Shown here: positions 35,744-44,752 of the stretch, piece after piece | How positions within the stretch are numbered: position 1 is the first letter of the stretch | Layout: each line of letters starts with the position of its first letter | Assembly: GCF_013385175.1 (NCBI RefSeq) | Contig: NZ_JABZEO010000015.1 | Span: forward strand, 1-64,000 | DNA: 64,000 nucleotides | Source of the DNA: Allochromatium humboldtianum | GTDB taxonomy: Bacteria; Pseudomonadota; Gammaproteobacteria; Chromatiales; Chromatiaceae | Direction: 5' to 3' | Made by a program: the position numbers and the translations under genes | Notes under the pieces: model-generated | The model's database searches: none | What the model saw: the letters and a program-made list of their open reading frames with translations, nothing else | What the model was told of the DNA's origin: nothing

Positions 35744-38700
35744 TTATCGAGTCGGAACGGAAGCGGGCGAGACGCCGAGCCTCACCCGGATGGAATGGCG
35801 GCCGGGACCGGCTGGCAGCACGACACGCGCCGCGCCCGCCTGAATGGTCTGGTGTGCGCCGTCGAGCGTGGCCGTGATGACAGAACCGCCGCCGTCGCCA
35901 TTATCCACCTGGATCTCGCATTCGGTCACGCCGTCGGGCAGACGGTAGCGCAGACGAAAGCCCGGCCAGCTCGCCGGGATGCAGGGGCGGATGATGAGTT
36001 CGCGTTCGTTCTCGACGCGCAGACCCAGGACGGATTCGAGCGCGACCCGATACCACCAGCCGGCGGAACCCGTATACCAGCTCCAGCCGCCGCGCCCGAC
36101 GTGCGGCGGCTCGCCATAGACGTCGGCGGCGACCACATAGGGTTCGAGCCGGTAGCGTTGGACGTCACTGGAGGTCTGGGTGTGGCTGACCGGACTGAGC
36201 CGTGCCAGCCAGGAGGCGGCCTGTTCGCGCCGTCCCAGTTCGGCCATGGCCGCGACCGCCCAGCAGGCGGCATGGGTGTACTGGCCGCCGTTCTCGCGCA
36301 CACCGGCGACATAGCCCTTGATGTAACCCGGATCGCGCGGGGTGTCGACGAAGGGCGGCGTCAGCAGCCGGATCAGCCGGCCCGGCTCGCTGGCCAGATG
36401 GCGTTCCAGTGCATTCAGCGCCTGCTCGGCGCGGGCGCGCGGCGCCGCGCCTGAGAGCGCCGCCCAGGACTGCGCCAGGGCGTCGATGCGGCATTCCTGA
36501 TCCGCCGCCGAGCCGAGCGGCGTGCCGTCGTCGTAGTAGGCGCGACGGTACCAGTCGCCATCCCAGCCGCTGGTCTCCAGGGCGCGTTCCAGTTCGGCCT
36601 GACAGGTGCGATAGCGGTCGATGCGCGCCTGATCGCCGCGCCGCTCGCACAGCGGCAGGAAGTCGCTCAGCACCCGGTACAGGAAGAACCCCATCCAGAC
36701 GCTCTCGCCGCGTCCCTCGCGCCCGACGCGGTTCATGCCATCGTTCCAGTCGCCTGTGCCCATGAGCGGCAGGCCGTGTGCGCCGTGCGTCAGCGAGCGG
36801 TCGATGGCGCGGCAGCCATGGTCGTAGAGATCGCCCGATTCACCGCTGAACTCGGGCGCCAGATAGTTCTCATCCTGCCCCGGCGCCAGTTCGGGCGCGG
36901 TCAGATAGGGCTGAAGCTCGTCCAATACGCCGACATCGCCCGTCACCCGGACATAGTGCGCGGTGACGAACGGCAGCCAGAGCAGATCATCGGAGAAGCG
37001 GGTGCGCAGTCCGCGTTCGAGCGGCGCCGGATGCCACCAGTGCAGCACATCACCCTCGACGAACTGATGTGCGGCGTGCAGCAGGATCTGCGCGCGCGTG
37101 ATGTCCGGACGGATGGCGGCAAGCGCGGCGGCGTCCTGGAGCTGGTCGCGATAGCCGTAAGCCCCGCCGGACTGATAGAAGGCCGAACGCGCCCAGATCC
37201 GGCAGCCGAGGTTCTGATAGAGCAGCCAGCCGTTGAGCATGAGATCGATGGCCGGCTCGGGCGTCTCGACCTGGACGCGCGAGACCAGATCGTCCCAGAA
37301 GGCGACGGCGTCATCGAAGGCCGCGCCGATGGCGGACGGCTCGGCATAGCGTTGCAGCAGGTCGCTCAGCTGCGTCTCGCTCATCACCTCGCCCAGCAGC
37401 CAGTCGCAGACCAGGGTCGCGCCCGGCTCCAGACTCACCCGGAGTCGTTGCGCGAAACAGGGATCGGGCACAACACCCTGGCGTCCGTCGAACCGACGTC
37501 CCGGCTCAAGGGCCACGGGGTCGGCGAGATCGCGATGACGCCCGATGACCGACAGACGATCGGTAGTGAAATCGCGCTCGCTGACCGTGGCCCCCGAGAC
37601 GATCGCGTTGGCGAAGACGATGCCGCCGGCGAAGTCGCCCGCGTTCGGATCGATCGCGCGCAACAGCCCAGCTTCCGGCTCGATCGCCGTGACGATGGCG
37701 CTGCTCGACGATGGTTGCTGCCCCATGACCAGACGCTGATAGCCGAGCAGCGACAGATGCCGCGTGCTGGTTCCTGAATTGGTCAGACGCAGTCTGAGGA
37801 TGCGCACCGGATCGTGACGCGGCACGAAGAGCGTCGCTTCCTGTTCCAGCCCATCGTATCGGAGCGAAAAGCGCGTGAAGCCCAGTCCATGCGTCACCCG
37901 GTAGTCCGCAGGCGCCGGACGCGGTCCGGGCAGCGGCGACCAGGATTCACCCGTCGCCTCGTCACGCACATAGAGCGCCTCGCCGTGCGGATCGCTGACC
38001 GGATCGTTGGACCAGGGCGTGAGCCGGTTGGCCTGACTGTTACGGGACCAGGTGTAACCGGCGCCGGACTCGCTCACCAGACAGCCGAAATCCGGATTGG
38101 CGATGACGTTGATCCAGGGTTGGGGCGGGCGGCGATGGCCGGCGGCTCCCTGATACGGCAGCCGGATTTCGTATTGACGACCGTCAGCGGAGAAGCCGCC
38201 ATAGCCGTTGAAGAAGCGTAGATCCTGAGTCGATTCGAGTGGTTCGGTGTCTGCCTCGCGACCGGCCGGCGTCTCGTCGTCGGCTACAGACGATACGGAC
38301 GCCTTCAACGACTCGCCATCCAGAAGCGCCAGCGCCGCCGCACGGTCGGGCGCCGCGCCCGTGACCCAGGTCAGCTCGGTATCGGCCCCGGGCTCCAGTT
38401 CCACCACCGCGCGCAGAGAGAGGATCGGATCGAGCACGTTACCCAGACTGCCGGACAGCGAACCGGCGTCCGAGTCCGAACCGAACAGCGCCGCCGGACG
38501 CGCCCGACTCCTGCCGCGTCCGATGAAACGGGCGCGATCGGTCTCCCATTGCACGGCCTCGGCGCCGAGCAGCGCATGGATCATCCAGGGCCAGGACTCA
38601 CCCTGACCGCGCGGACGACGGCGGGCGAGCAGCGCCCCCGTAGACGCATCCCGCTCGGTCTGGACGAAGAGCTTGGCGAACGCCGGATGCGCCGCGTCGG

Positions 38701-39136
38701 CCTCGTCTGGAAAGAGCGCCACTTCCAGATAACTGGTCAGCTCGATCCGGCGCGCCCGATCAGAGACATTGGTCAGTCGCAGGCGACGTCGTTCCAGATC
38801 CTTGGCCGCGTCCAGGCTCAGATCGAGCCGCAATGCGATACCCTGATCCTCGCGTTCGAGCCGGAAACACGCATCCTGACAGCCGACGCGATAGACCTGC
38901 GGCTCGACCCGCGTCGGCTGATAGCCCAACGACCAGATCGCACCTGAATCCAGATCCCGCACATAGAGCAGGCTCCCGAGGTCGTCCTCGACCGGATCGG
39001 CGTGCCGGCGCGTGAGCGCCAGCCCGTTCCAGCGCAGTTGACCGGCGCCCGAATCCGAGAGCAGGACTTCGAGCGGACCCTTGGTCAGCCGATGCAGACT
39101 CGACTCTGGGCCGTGCGGATCGAAGAACTGTGGCAT
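35744..39136 (-). CDS. GH94-family glycoside phosphorylase, beta-1,2-glucan type
   Basis: The 1130-residue protein has the architecture of the GH94 module of cyclic beta-1,2-glucan synthase (NdvB) and of 1,2-beta-oligoglucan phosphorylase. It has an N-terminal beta-sandwich, a second one with PWINVIANPDFGCLVSES and YTWSRNSQANRLTPWSND, then an (alpha/alpha)6 barrel with GTGDWNDGMN near residue 795 carrying the general acid. It lacks the glycosyltransferase and membrane parts of NdvB, so a soluble phosphorylase that releases sugar phosphate from beta-1,2-glucans is likely. GAGGAC before ATG 39136 supports this start. With opgGH nearby, it may recycle osmoregulated glucans (inference). Confidence 0.88.
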   Translation of the reverse strand: MPQFFDPHGPESSLHRLTKGPLEVLLSDSGAGQLRWNGLALTRRHADPVEDDLGSLLYVRDLDSGAIWSLGYQPTRVEPQVYRVGCQDACFRLEREDQGIALRLDLSLDAAKDLERRRLRLTNVSDRARRIELTSYLEVALFPDEADAAHPAFAKLFVQTERDASTGALLARRRPRGQGESWPWMIHALLGAEAVQWETDRARFIGRGRSRARPAALFGSDSDAGSLSGSLGNVLDPILSLRAVVELEPGADTELTWVTGAAPDRAAALALLDGESLKASVSSVADDETPAGREADTEPLESTQDLRFFNGYGGFSADGRQYEIRLPYQGAAGHRRPPQPWINVIANPDFGCLVSESGAGYTWSRNSQANRLTPWSNDPVSDPHGEALYVRDEATGESWSPLPGPRPAPADYRVTHGLGFTRFSLRYDGLEQEATLFVPRHDPVRILRLRLTNSGTSTRHLSLLGYQRLVMGQQPSSSSAIVTAIEPEAGLLRAIDPNAGDFAGGIVFANAIVSGATVSERDFTTDRLSVIGRHRDLADPVALEPGRRFDGRQGVVPDPCFAQRLRVSLEPGATLVCDWLLGEVMSETQLSDLLQRYAEPSAIGAAFDDAVAFWDDLVSRVQVETPEPAIDLMLNGWLLYQNLGCRIWARSAFYQSGGAYGYRDQLQDAAALAAIRPDITRAQILLHAAHQFVEGDVLHWWHPAPLERGLRTRFSDDLLWLPFVTAHYVRVTGDVGVLDELQPYLTAPELAPGQDENYLAPEFSGESGDLYDHGCRAIDRSLTHGAHGLPLMGTGDWNDGMNRVGREGRGESVWMGFFLYRVLSDFLPLCERRGDQARIDRYRTCQAELERALETSGWDGDWYRRAYYDDGTPLGSAADQECRIDALAQSWAALSGAAPRARAEQALNALERHLASEPGRLIRLLTPPFVDTPRDPGYIKGYVAGVRENGGQYTHAACWAVAAMAELGRREQAASWLARLSPVSHTQTSSDVQRYRLEPYVVAADVYGEPPHVGRGGWSWYTGSAGWWYRVALESVLGLRVENERELIIRPCIPASWPGFRLRYRLPDGVTECEIQVDNGDGGGSVITATLDGAHQTIQAGAARVVLPAGPGRHSIRVRLGVSPASVPTR

Positions 39137-39198
39137 GTCGATGTCCTCGTGGATTTCAGTATCCGTCGCTCTTCGACGCCGGCCTGTGTGTTGCCCAC

Positions 39199-39549
39199 TC
39201 AATCGGCGGGGCGAATGCGAACTCGATCGGCCGTGACCGTAAGAATCGCTCCCTGGCTCAATTCCGAAGCAAAGCGTTCCAGCACGGTCAAACAATAAGA
39301 TCCCTGCCGGCGACCCGGCAGATTGACCAGACGCAGGATTCCGCTGTGGGGTCTGCCGTAGACGATGGCCAGCTCGCCGAAGTCTTTATCGAGCGTGATC
39401 AGGATTCGACCTTCCTCGTAGGCGCTGCGGAGGACGGTCTCATCACCGGGATCGGGTTCCATCTCGCCCATCCAACGCACGTCGTGCCCGGCTTCAGACA
39501 GAATTTTGGCCGCGCCGCCCCAAACACAGGTGTCCAGTAACAGTTTCAT
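39199..39549 (-). CDS. DUF5615 (PIN-like) toxin of a toxin-antitoxin pair
   Basis: The 116-residue protein begins MKLLLDTCVWGGAAKILSE and contains HDVRWMGEMEPDPGDE and ILITLDKDFGELAIVYG, the pattern of PIN-like DUF5615 proteins. Acidic residues at the usual nuclease positions (Asp6 and the DKDFGE segment) are present. DUF5615 genes normally follow directly after a DUF433 antitoxin gene. Here the DUF433 gene lies 1.7 kb upstream, because an IscB element sits between them. The 20 bases before its ATG come from the element's right end and contain no clear ribosome binding site. Confidence 0.85.
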   Translation of the reverse strand: MKLLLDTCVWGGAAKILSEAGHDVRWMGEMEPDPGDETVLRSAYEEGRILITLDKDFGELAIVYGRPHSGILRLVNLPGRRQGSYCLTVLERFASELSQGAILTVTADRVRIRPAD

Positions 39550-39566
39550 CAGTCTTGCGCGAGAAA

Positions 39567-39587
39567 CCCCGTCCTTGACTGGCGGGG
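39567..39587. repeat. Right-end hairpin of the IscB element
   Basis: CCCCG with CC pairs with GG and CGGGG across a short loop, with one bulged T. The hairpin lies between the iscB stop and the toxin start codon and matches the kind of imperfect palindrome found at IS605-family right ends. Confidence 0.65.
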
Positions 39588-39614
39588 AGGGAGAGCGCAC
39601 CGCGCGTAGCGCGG

Positions 39615-40964
39615 TTAGGCGGCCCGTCTCGCGTCCTCCGTTACAGGTTTGGTGTGAATGGTGTAGCCATAGCCGTCGGCGCGTTGCAGCAGACGGCAAT
39701 AGCGATGTGAAATGCCTGCGACCGTGCCGCCGGGCGTCTGGACGTTGAACGATCCGGTGCGCCGGATGGCCACGCGCCCGACATGTACGCCGGCCTTCTT
39801 GCCCTTCGGTACCTCGGCGCGCACCCAATCGCCGGTCTGGAAGCCGTTGACGCGCTTGTGGCGCATGAGATAGGCACGCGGGAAGCCGTTGTTGAACGTG
39901 CGCGTGCGGCGGTAGGCCCCGCGCCCTGTGGCACGGATGGCCAGGACTGGGCGGTTCCAGTCCCGTAGCTGATCGACGGCGCCGACGCAGGCGGCATCAA
40001 GGGCATGGGTCTTGGGGATGCCCAGGCGCGTGCGATTGAACTTGGTCCGTCCGCCCGAGCCGGTCTCGACCGCGAGGCCCGTGGTCTTGAGCGCGTTCAA
40101 CAGCGCCCAGCGCGTGGCATTAACGGCGGCGGCGTCCTGGAGCGGCGCTTGGGCCTGCGCCTGGATCTGTTTCAGGAGCACCGGCCGGCCCTTGAGAAAC
40201 GCCTCGATCAGCCGGTTTCCCTTGTGTTCGTTGCAGGGCCGGCAGGCGAGCGTCAGGTTCGAGACCCGATCCGAGCCGCCTTTGGCGCGCGGCACGATGT
40301 GCTCGATCTCCAGCGGCACGTGCGTCGCGCCGCAATAGGCACAGGTGCGGTTCCATTTCTCCAGCAGGTACTCACGCACCTCGTAACCGGCCAGTTCGCC
40401 CTGTTGGTATTCGACCCCGCTGATCTCGGGATTTTGCATGGCTTGGGTATCGAAACGCACCAATTCCTGGCTGAGGGCGGTGATCGGGGCGAGCCGCTGC
40501 AACCGCTCCACCCAGTTGACGGTGGTCCCGATCCGATGCTGTAACGACGGTGGTAGCCAACCGTCGCGGCGGGTTCGATTCAAAAAACGCGGTTCCCGGT
40601 AGCGGGTCTTGCGAGCGCGCCGGGCGCGCCGGCAATGACGCCGTTGCTCCAGCGCCTCACGAATCGCCTGACCGCGATGTTCCAGTTCCCCAAACCACAG
40701 CCCATGCTCAAGGCGCTCGACCGCGCCCGGTTCAGGATCGCGGGTTGCAGATTCGCGCACCAGGGCCAGGCCGGTAACACGACTGCCGGGATCGAGCTTC
40801 AACCGCAGCGGCTGCCGCGTCTCGCCCACGCGATCTTTCAGGCGAATGGTAAAGGGAGCCAGACGCACGACCACCGCGCGTCCGCGCTCCAGTAACAGCC
40901 GCGCGCGTTTCTCCGTGCATGGCATCAGCGGATGTTTCTGCCTGTCGAGAACGAATACAGCCAT
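39615..40964 (-). CDS. iscB: RNA-guided endonuclease IscB
   Basis: IscB is the transposon-encoded ancestor of Cas9 and cuts DNA with a guide in its omega RNA. The 449-residue protein has the PLMP domain (HPLMPCTEKRARLLLERGRA), RuvC-I with Asp58 in LKLDPGSRVTGLA, an arginine-rich bridge helix (RRHCRRARRARKTRYREPRF, about 108-127), RuvC-II with Glu167 in SQELVRFD, an HNH domain (about 205-250) with paired CxxC and His222 in EIEHIVPRAKGG, and RuvC-III HALDAACVG with His320 and Asp323. A C-terminal TAM-interacting region follows. All catalytic residues I can identify are present, so it is probably active. It is preceded by a 280-base structured region without ORF, the omega RNA. Confidence 0.95.
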   Translation of the reverse strand: MAVFVLDRQKHPLMPCTEKRARLLLERGRAVVVRLAPFTIRLKDRVGETRQPLRLKLDPGSRVTGLALVRESATRDPEPGAVERLEHGLWFGELEHRGQAIREALEQRRHCRRARRARKTRYREPRFLNRTRRDGWLPPSLQHRIGTTVNWVERLQRLAPITALSQELVRFDTQAMQNPEISGVEYQQGELAGYEVREYLLEKWNRTCAYCGATHVPLEIEHIVPRAKGGSDRVSNLTLACRPCNEHKGNRLIEAFLKGRPVLLKQIQAQAQAPLQDAAAVNATRWALLNALKTTGLAVETGSGGRTKFNRTRLGIPKTHALDAACVGAVDQLRDWNRPVLAIRATGRGAYRRTRTFNNGFPRAYLMRHKRVNGFQTGDWVRAEVPKGKKAGVHVGRVAIRRTGSFNVQTPGGTVAGISHRYCRLLQRADGYGYTIHTKPVTEDARRAA

Positions 40965-41243
40965 GGTGCTGTTCCAAAAAACCTGCCCTTACGGGCCTAG
41001 TGACGGAGCCTCGCGGCTCGCTCCCCTCGGGCATGTGTATCACCGGCTCCCGCCTCACGGCGGCGACCCGAACCTTCGACGCTTTGCCTTTCGTCAGCGT
41101 GATCCGGGCCTTTCAGAGCGGCGGACTGAGGAAGCATCCGCCGGTGAGTCTTAACGACCCGTGATACACGGAGCGGATTTGCACCGCTTGCCCTGGTCAA
41201 CCCAGCTCTTTCAAGCTCCGGCCTTCAGGCCGGGGTAGTTGAC
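40965..41243 (-). ncRNA. Predicted omega RNA of the IscB system
   Basis: The region upstream of iscB is GC-rich, highly structured and lacks a credible ORF, as in OMEGA loci. Read on the minus strand, GTCAAC (41243-41238) pairs with GTTGAC (41201-41196), enclosing hairpin CCGGCC-TGAA-GGCCGG and AGCT-TGAAAG-AGCT. The part GGGCAAGCGGTGCAAATCCG and TCGTTAAGACTCACCGG resembles omega RNA scaffolds I know from IscB loci. By family knowledge the roughly 16-base guide lies just 5' of the scaffold, about 41259-41244. Exact ends are not determined. Confidence 0.8.
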
Positions 41244-41491
41244 GCGGCTTTACTGACGATCAAAGGCTCCACCCGCTCATGCTCAACAAGGCGATGGGCA
41301 TACGCCAGACAGGCCAGGATGTCTTCGCGCTCCAGCCAGGGGTAGCCCTCCAGCAGGGAGTCGAAATCATCGCCGGCTGCAAGCATGCCGAGGACGTGCT
41401 CGACGGCCAAGCGTCGTCCGCGAATGATAGGCTTGCCGTTGAAAATCGCGGGGTTGATCGCGATGCGTTTTAGCAGTTGGTCTTCGATCAT
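41225..41491 (-). CDS. DUF433 antitoxin, 3' end fused to the IscB element
   Basis: The 88-residue protein is a DUF433-family antitoxin: LKRIAINPAIFNGKPIIRGRR and VEHVLGMLAAGDDFDSLLEGYP, then EREDILACLAYAHRLV. The family is a small DNA-binding helix-turn-helix fold that pairs with DUF5615 toxins. The last residues (about AASTTPA) and the TGA stop are encoded by the left end of the IscB element, so the original 3' end was replaced. The core is intact. AGGA upstream supports ATG 41491. The gene starts 35 bases after the end of the large sugar hydrolase gene on the same strand. Confidence 0.87.
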   Translation of the reverse strand: MIEDQLLKRIAINPAIFNGKPIIRGRRLAVEHVLGMLAAGDDFDSLLEGYPWLEREDILACLAYAHRLVEHERVEPLIVSKAASTTPA

Positions 41492-41526
41492 CTTCGATAT
41501 TCCTGGTGCAAATTTTCAAACGTTTC

Positions 41527-44500
41527 TCAACCGATCAACGTGATCTCGGCCGGAAGCGTCATGACATGCGCCTCGGTCGCATTGAAATCACGGCTCGGCT
41601 CGCCGTCGATCTCGACGCTCGTCAACGGCCCCGGCAACGGCGGCGCCACCCACAGACCGCCCGGCGGAAGCCGCAGCTCGCCGCCGACACGCATCCGCAG
41701 CGCGCCGCCGTCGAAACGCGCGATGTCCAGATCGAGCAGGCCGTAAGCCGTCGGCAGACGACGCGCCCGGATCTCGCCCGCCGCCGGCCACTCGGCCGGG
41801 AGACCGGCAGCGATCACCAGCGAGCGATCCGCCTCGCGCTCATGGACGAAGAGATCGCGGAACACCAGACAGTATTCGGCCCCGATCCAGGCATGCGGCA
41901 GATCGCCCTGATGCCCCGGCGACCTGGGATCGCGCCAGGTGATCTCGGGCCACTGATTCCAGGCCGCCGGCCGGCGCTCGTTGAGATAGCACCTCAGCAG
42001 CTCGTGCACCTCATCGCGCCGCCCGAGCCGGAGCAGCGCGCCCGCGATGCGGATCTCATAGGCGGTGTAGTTGATCCAAGGCACGGGGTCGGGTCCATGG
42101 ACGGCGCGGAAGTGCTGCATGAACTGATCGAAAGTGCGCTGCATGGCCGCTGCCGGCAGCCGATGGCTCTCGTCGATCAGGGTCAGAGCATTGGCGGTCG
42201 CCGTGGGGTCGTAGTCGGCCCATTCGACCGATCCGGGCAGAAAGTCGATACCGCGCTCCTCCATGACGCGGTCCAGGGAGACATAGAGCGCCGCGCTGAA
42301 CTCATCGCGCAGACGGGCGAAGTGCGCGGCGCGCTCGCCGTCGCCCAGCGCCTCGGCCAGCTCGGCGGCGTCCTTGAACCCGCGTAGCGCCCAGAAGTCG
42401 TCCCAATAGGAATGGACCGGATGGGCCAGATAGCCCTCATGACTCACCGACTCCGGCAGCAGCCCCAGACAGGCGCGGCGCTCGGGCTCCTGATAGTGCG
42501 GCGTGAGACGCTCGGCGCGCAGACGTTCCAGATAGCCGACCGCCCGACACACCGCCGGCCACAGCGCCTCCAGACGCGCCCGATCCGCCCCGAAACGCCA
42601 AGCATCGGCGACGGCGAAGATGAACTGACCATGGCTGTCGTGCTCGGGCAGCCAGTCGACGCCCTGACGATCGACACAACAGGGCACATTGCCGTCCTCG
42701 GCCTGGAACCCGGCATACCAGTCGATGAAGTCGACGACTTCGCGCCCGAGTCCGAAGCGCAGAAGCGCCGCCGCCATAGTCGCGCCGTCGCGCATCCAGG
42801 AGCGCGTATAGCGACGGGGTCCGGGCTGGAGCGCGGGACCGTCGCGATTGATCAGGATATGGGCGAGCGCCCCCTGGCAGCCGTGCCAATAGTCGCGCGC
42901 GATCTCCGGCAGGTGCAGTTCGACGGCCCCGAGTCGGCTCGACCACTGATCGAGCGTCGCCTTCAGATGCGACTCGACCGCACCGGCCGCACCGGCCAGC
43001 TCGCGTGGATGGGCATCCTCGTGCTCACCGAGCGGAGCGGCGAGCCAGATCTCCCGATGAGCGCCCGGCGCGACGTCCAGATCGAAGCGCAAGGCCGCCG
43101 AGGCCAGCCCGAGTCCGTCCTCGACCACAGTGGTCTTGAGCGGGACGCCGGGCGCAACGGGTTCGTCGATCGCATCCGCATCGAAGGCCATGGCCCCGAA
43201 ACCGTTTGGCGTCGAGAGCGGCACCAGGGCCAGCCGACCATCGATCCGCACATCGCCCTGCTCCCAGGCGATCCGTTCGATCCGCGCCACACCGCCAATG
43301 TCCCTGTAGCCCTGCCAGGGCGGCGAAACCTGCACGGGGCGGATCGCGGTCTGGAGCGTCGCGTTCAGTGGAATCTCGCCCAGGTTCTCCAGCCGATAGC
43401 GGATGAAGAGCCAGGCCCGCCCCGGCGCTCCGTGGGCAAAGGCGAGCGTCTCGAAGCTCAGCCCGTCCGTACTCCAGGTCGAGCGCGGAATCGGCAGCGG
43501 CGGCTGGAGCAGCGACGGCTCGACCGTGCAGTCGGCCCAGGTCAGACGCTCGCCCTGGACGGTCAGCAGCGGCTCGATCACCGGACCGGCACGCCAGACC
43601 TCGATCAGTCCCTCTTCGTTGAACAGCGCCGGAACCGTGCCGTCCGGGATGTCGATCGGCGTCCAGTAGGTCTGCTCGCGATAGAGCCAGCGCGGATAGC
43701 GGCCGCGCGGCGCCTGCTCGGCCAGACGGTGGACGAAGTCGTCGATGGAGCGGGCGAAGGTCTCGGGCTTCAGATCGAAGCCGACCAGACCCGGAACCGG
43801 ATCGCCCTCCCCGCCCGTCAGACCGAGCCGCAGGAAACGCGAGCACCCATCGGGCAGATAGACCATGTTGCGTTGGCCGCGTGCGCCGGATGCGGCATGA
43901 AGACGAGTCCAGTGTTCACCGTCGTCGCTCGCCAGGATCTCGAAGGCGCGCGGCTCGGGCGAGTCCCAATGCAGGATCAGGGCGCTGTAATCGCGCGGCT
44001 CATGGCAATCCAGCTCGACCCAGGCCGGCCGTTGCGCGGGACGCCAGGCCGTGTCGGATCGTCCATCCAGGATGCAGTCCGCACCCTGCCCCGGCTGTTC
44101 GCTGGAGGCGCGGATCGCGGGCGGTTGAGAGGGTGTGCGATCCTCGATCCGCAGATCGGCGATCCAGAGACGTCCGTGCCCGCCCGGCCCGGCGGTGATG
44201 GCGATCTCGATGGCTCCGACCTCCGTCGGTGCACCGCCGCCGGCCGGTCCCCAGCCGAAGGCGATCGCACGGCTAGCGATCCGCAACTCACGCCAGTCCG
44301 AGCCGAAGTCGAAGGACTCGTCGCGAAAGCGCCAGACGTTCTCGCCGCTCGGGTCGACCAGTTTGAACTCGAAGGCATTGGCCGGGGCCTCGGCGCGCAC
44401 CCGCAACCGGATGGCGAAGCTGTCCGGCAATGTCAGACGCACCGTCCGGCGCGCCACCACGAAGCCGCCGCCCTCGCCGAAGTCGAAGTCGAGCCGCATG

Positions 44501-44628
44501 GCCTCGCCCTCGCCCTCGCCCTCGCCTTCCGGCCCGGCGTCGGCGGCCAGATCGAGACGCGCCTGCCCGGAAACGACGCCGGACCAGGCGGAGAGATCGC
44601 TGAAATCGTCCAGATCCAGGATATGCAT
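41527..44628 (-). CDS. Large glycoside-hydrolase-like protein with an F5/8C-type carbohydrate-binding domain
   Basis: The 1033-residue protein has no signal peptide and is probably cytoplasmic. Residues about 1-170 form a beta-sandwich, about 175-290 an F5/8 type C (discoidin-like) module (IRASSEQPGQGADCILDGRSDTAW, then FEILASDDGEHWTRL), and about 500-1000 an (alpha/alpha)6 barrel with RSWMRDGATMAAALLRFG, GNVPCCVDRQGVDWLPEHDSHG and YWDDFWALRGF. This is the barrel type of GH15/GH63/GH94-like enzymes; the exact activity is not clear. GAGGAG before ATG 44628 supports the start. Near residue 35 there is an EGEGEGEGE run encoded by a hexamer repeat. Context is the beta-glucan genes. Confidence 0.8.
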   Translation of the reverse strand: MHILDLDDFSDLSAWSGVVSGQARLDLAADAGPEGEGEGEGEAMRLDFDFGEGGGFVVARRTVRLTLPDSFAIRLRVRAEAPANAFEFKLVDPSGENVWRFRDESFDFGSDWRELRIASRAIAFGWGPAGGGAPTEVGAIEIAITAGPGGHGRLWIADLRIEDRTPSQPPAIRASSEQPGQGADCILDGRSDTAWRPAQRPAWVELDCHEPRDYSALILHWDSPEPRAFEILASDDGEHWTRLHAASGARGQRNMVYLPDGCSRFLRLGLTGGEGDPVPGLVGFDLKPETFARSIDDFVHRLAEQAPRGRYPRWLYREQTYWTPIDIPDGTVPALFNEEGLIEVWRAGPVIEPLLTVQGERLTWADCTVEPSLLQPPLPIPRSTWSTDGLSFETLAFAHGAPGRAWLFIRYRLENLGEIPLNATLQTAIRPVQVSPPWQGYRDIGGVARIERIAWEQGDVRIDGRLALVPLSTPNGFGAMAFDADAIDEPVAPGVPLKTTVVEDGLGLASAALRFDLDVAPGAHREIWLAAPLGEHEDAHPRELAGAAGAVESHLKATLDQWSSRLGAVELHLPEIARDYWHGCQGALAHILINRDGPALQPGPRRYTRSWMRDGATMAAALLRFGLGREVVDFIDWYAGFQAEDGNVPCCVDRQGVDWLPEHDSHGQFIFAVADAWRFGADRARLEALWPAVCRAVGYLERLRAERLTPHYQEPERRACLGLLPESVSHEGYLAHPVHSYWDDFWALRGFKDAAELAEALGDGERAAHFARLRDEFSAALYVSLDRVMEERGIDFLPGSVEWADYDPTATANALTLIDESHRLPAAAMQRTFDQFMQHFRAVHGPDPVPWINYTAYEIRIAGALLRLGRRDEVHELLRCYLNERRPAAWNQWPEITWRDPRSPGHQGDLPHAWIGAEYCLVFRDLFVHEREADRSLVIAAGLPAEWPAAGEIRARRLPTAYGLLDLDIARFDGGALRMRVGGELRLPPGGLWVAPPLPGPLTSVEIDGEPSRDFNATEAHVMTLPAEITLIG
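44501..44527. repeat. In-frame hexanucleotide repeat (CCCTCG)n
   Basis: About four copies of the 6-base unit encode alternating Glu-Gly on the minus strand. Length changes in units of six would stay in frame. Confidence 0.8.
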
Positions 44629-44752
44629 GCAGTCGCTCCTCGGCGATAGGGCACGAGCCGGAAGACCGCCCGAACCGCACTCCGGGGGGCGGCAGAATGC
44701 CTCTCGGCAATACCAGCGCTAGGCTATACTGCGCGCGGCCCAAAGTCATCCG

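Larger units (their letters stand above)
39555..41243 (-). mobile_element. IscB (IS200/IS605-like, OMEGA) element inserted in a toxin-antitoxin operon
   Basis: The element comprises the omega RNA region, iscB and two subterminal hairpins, without a tnpA transposase. The left-end hairpin CCGGCC-TTCA-GGCCGG is at 41218-41233. The right-end stem (CCCCG..., paired with CGGGG) is at 39567-39587. Exact ends are uncertain by some bases on both sides because IS605-type elements make no target duplication. It separates a DUF433 antitoxin gene from its DUF5615 toxin gene. Confidence 0.8.
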
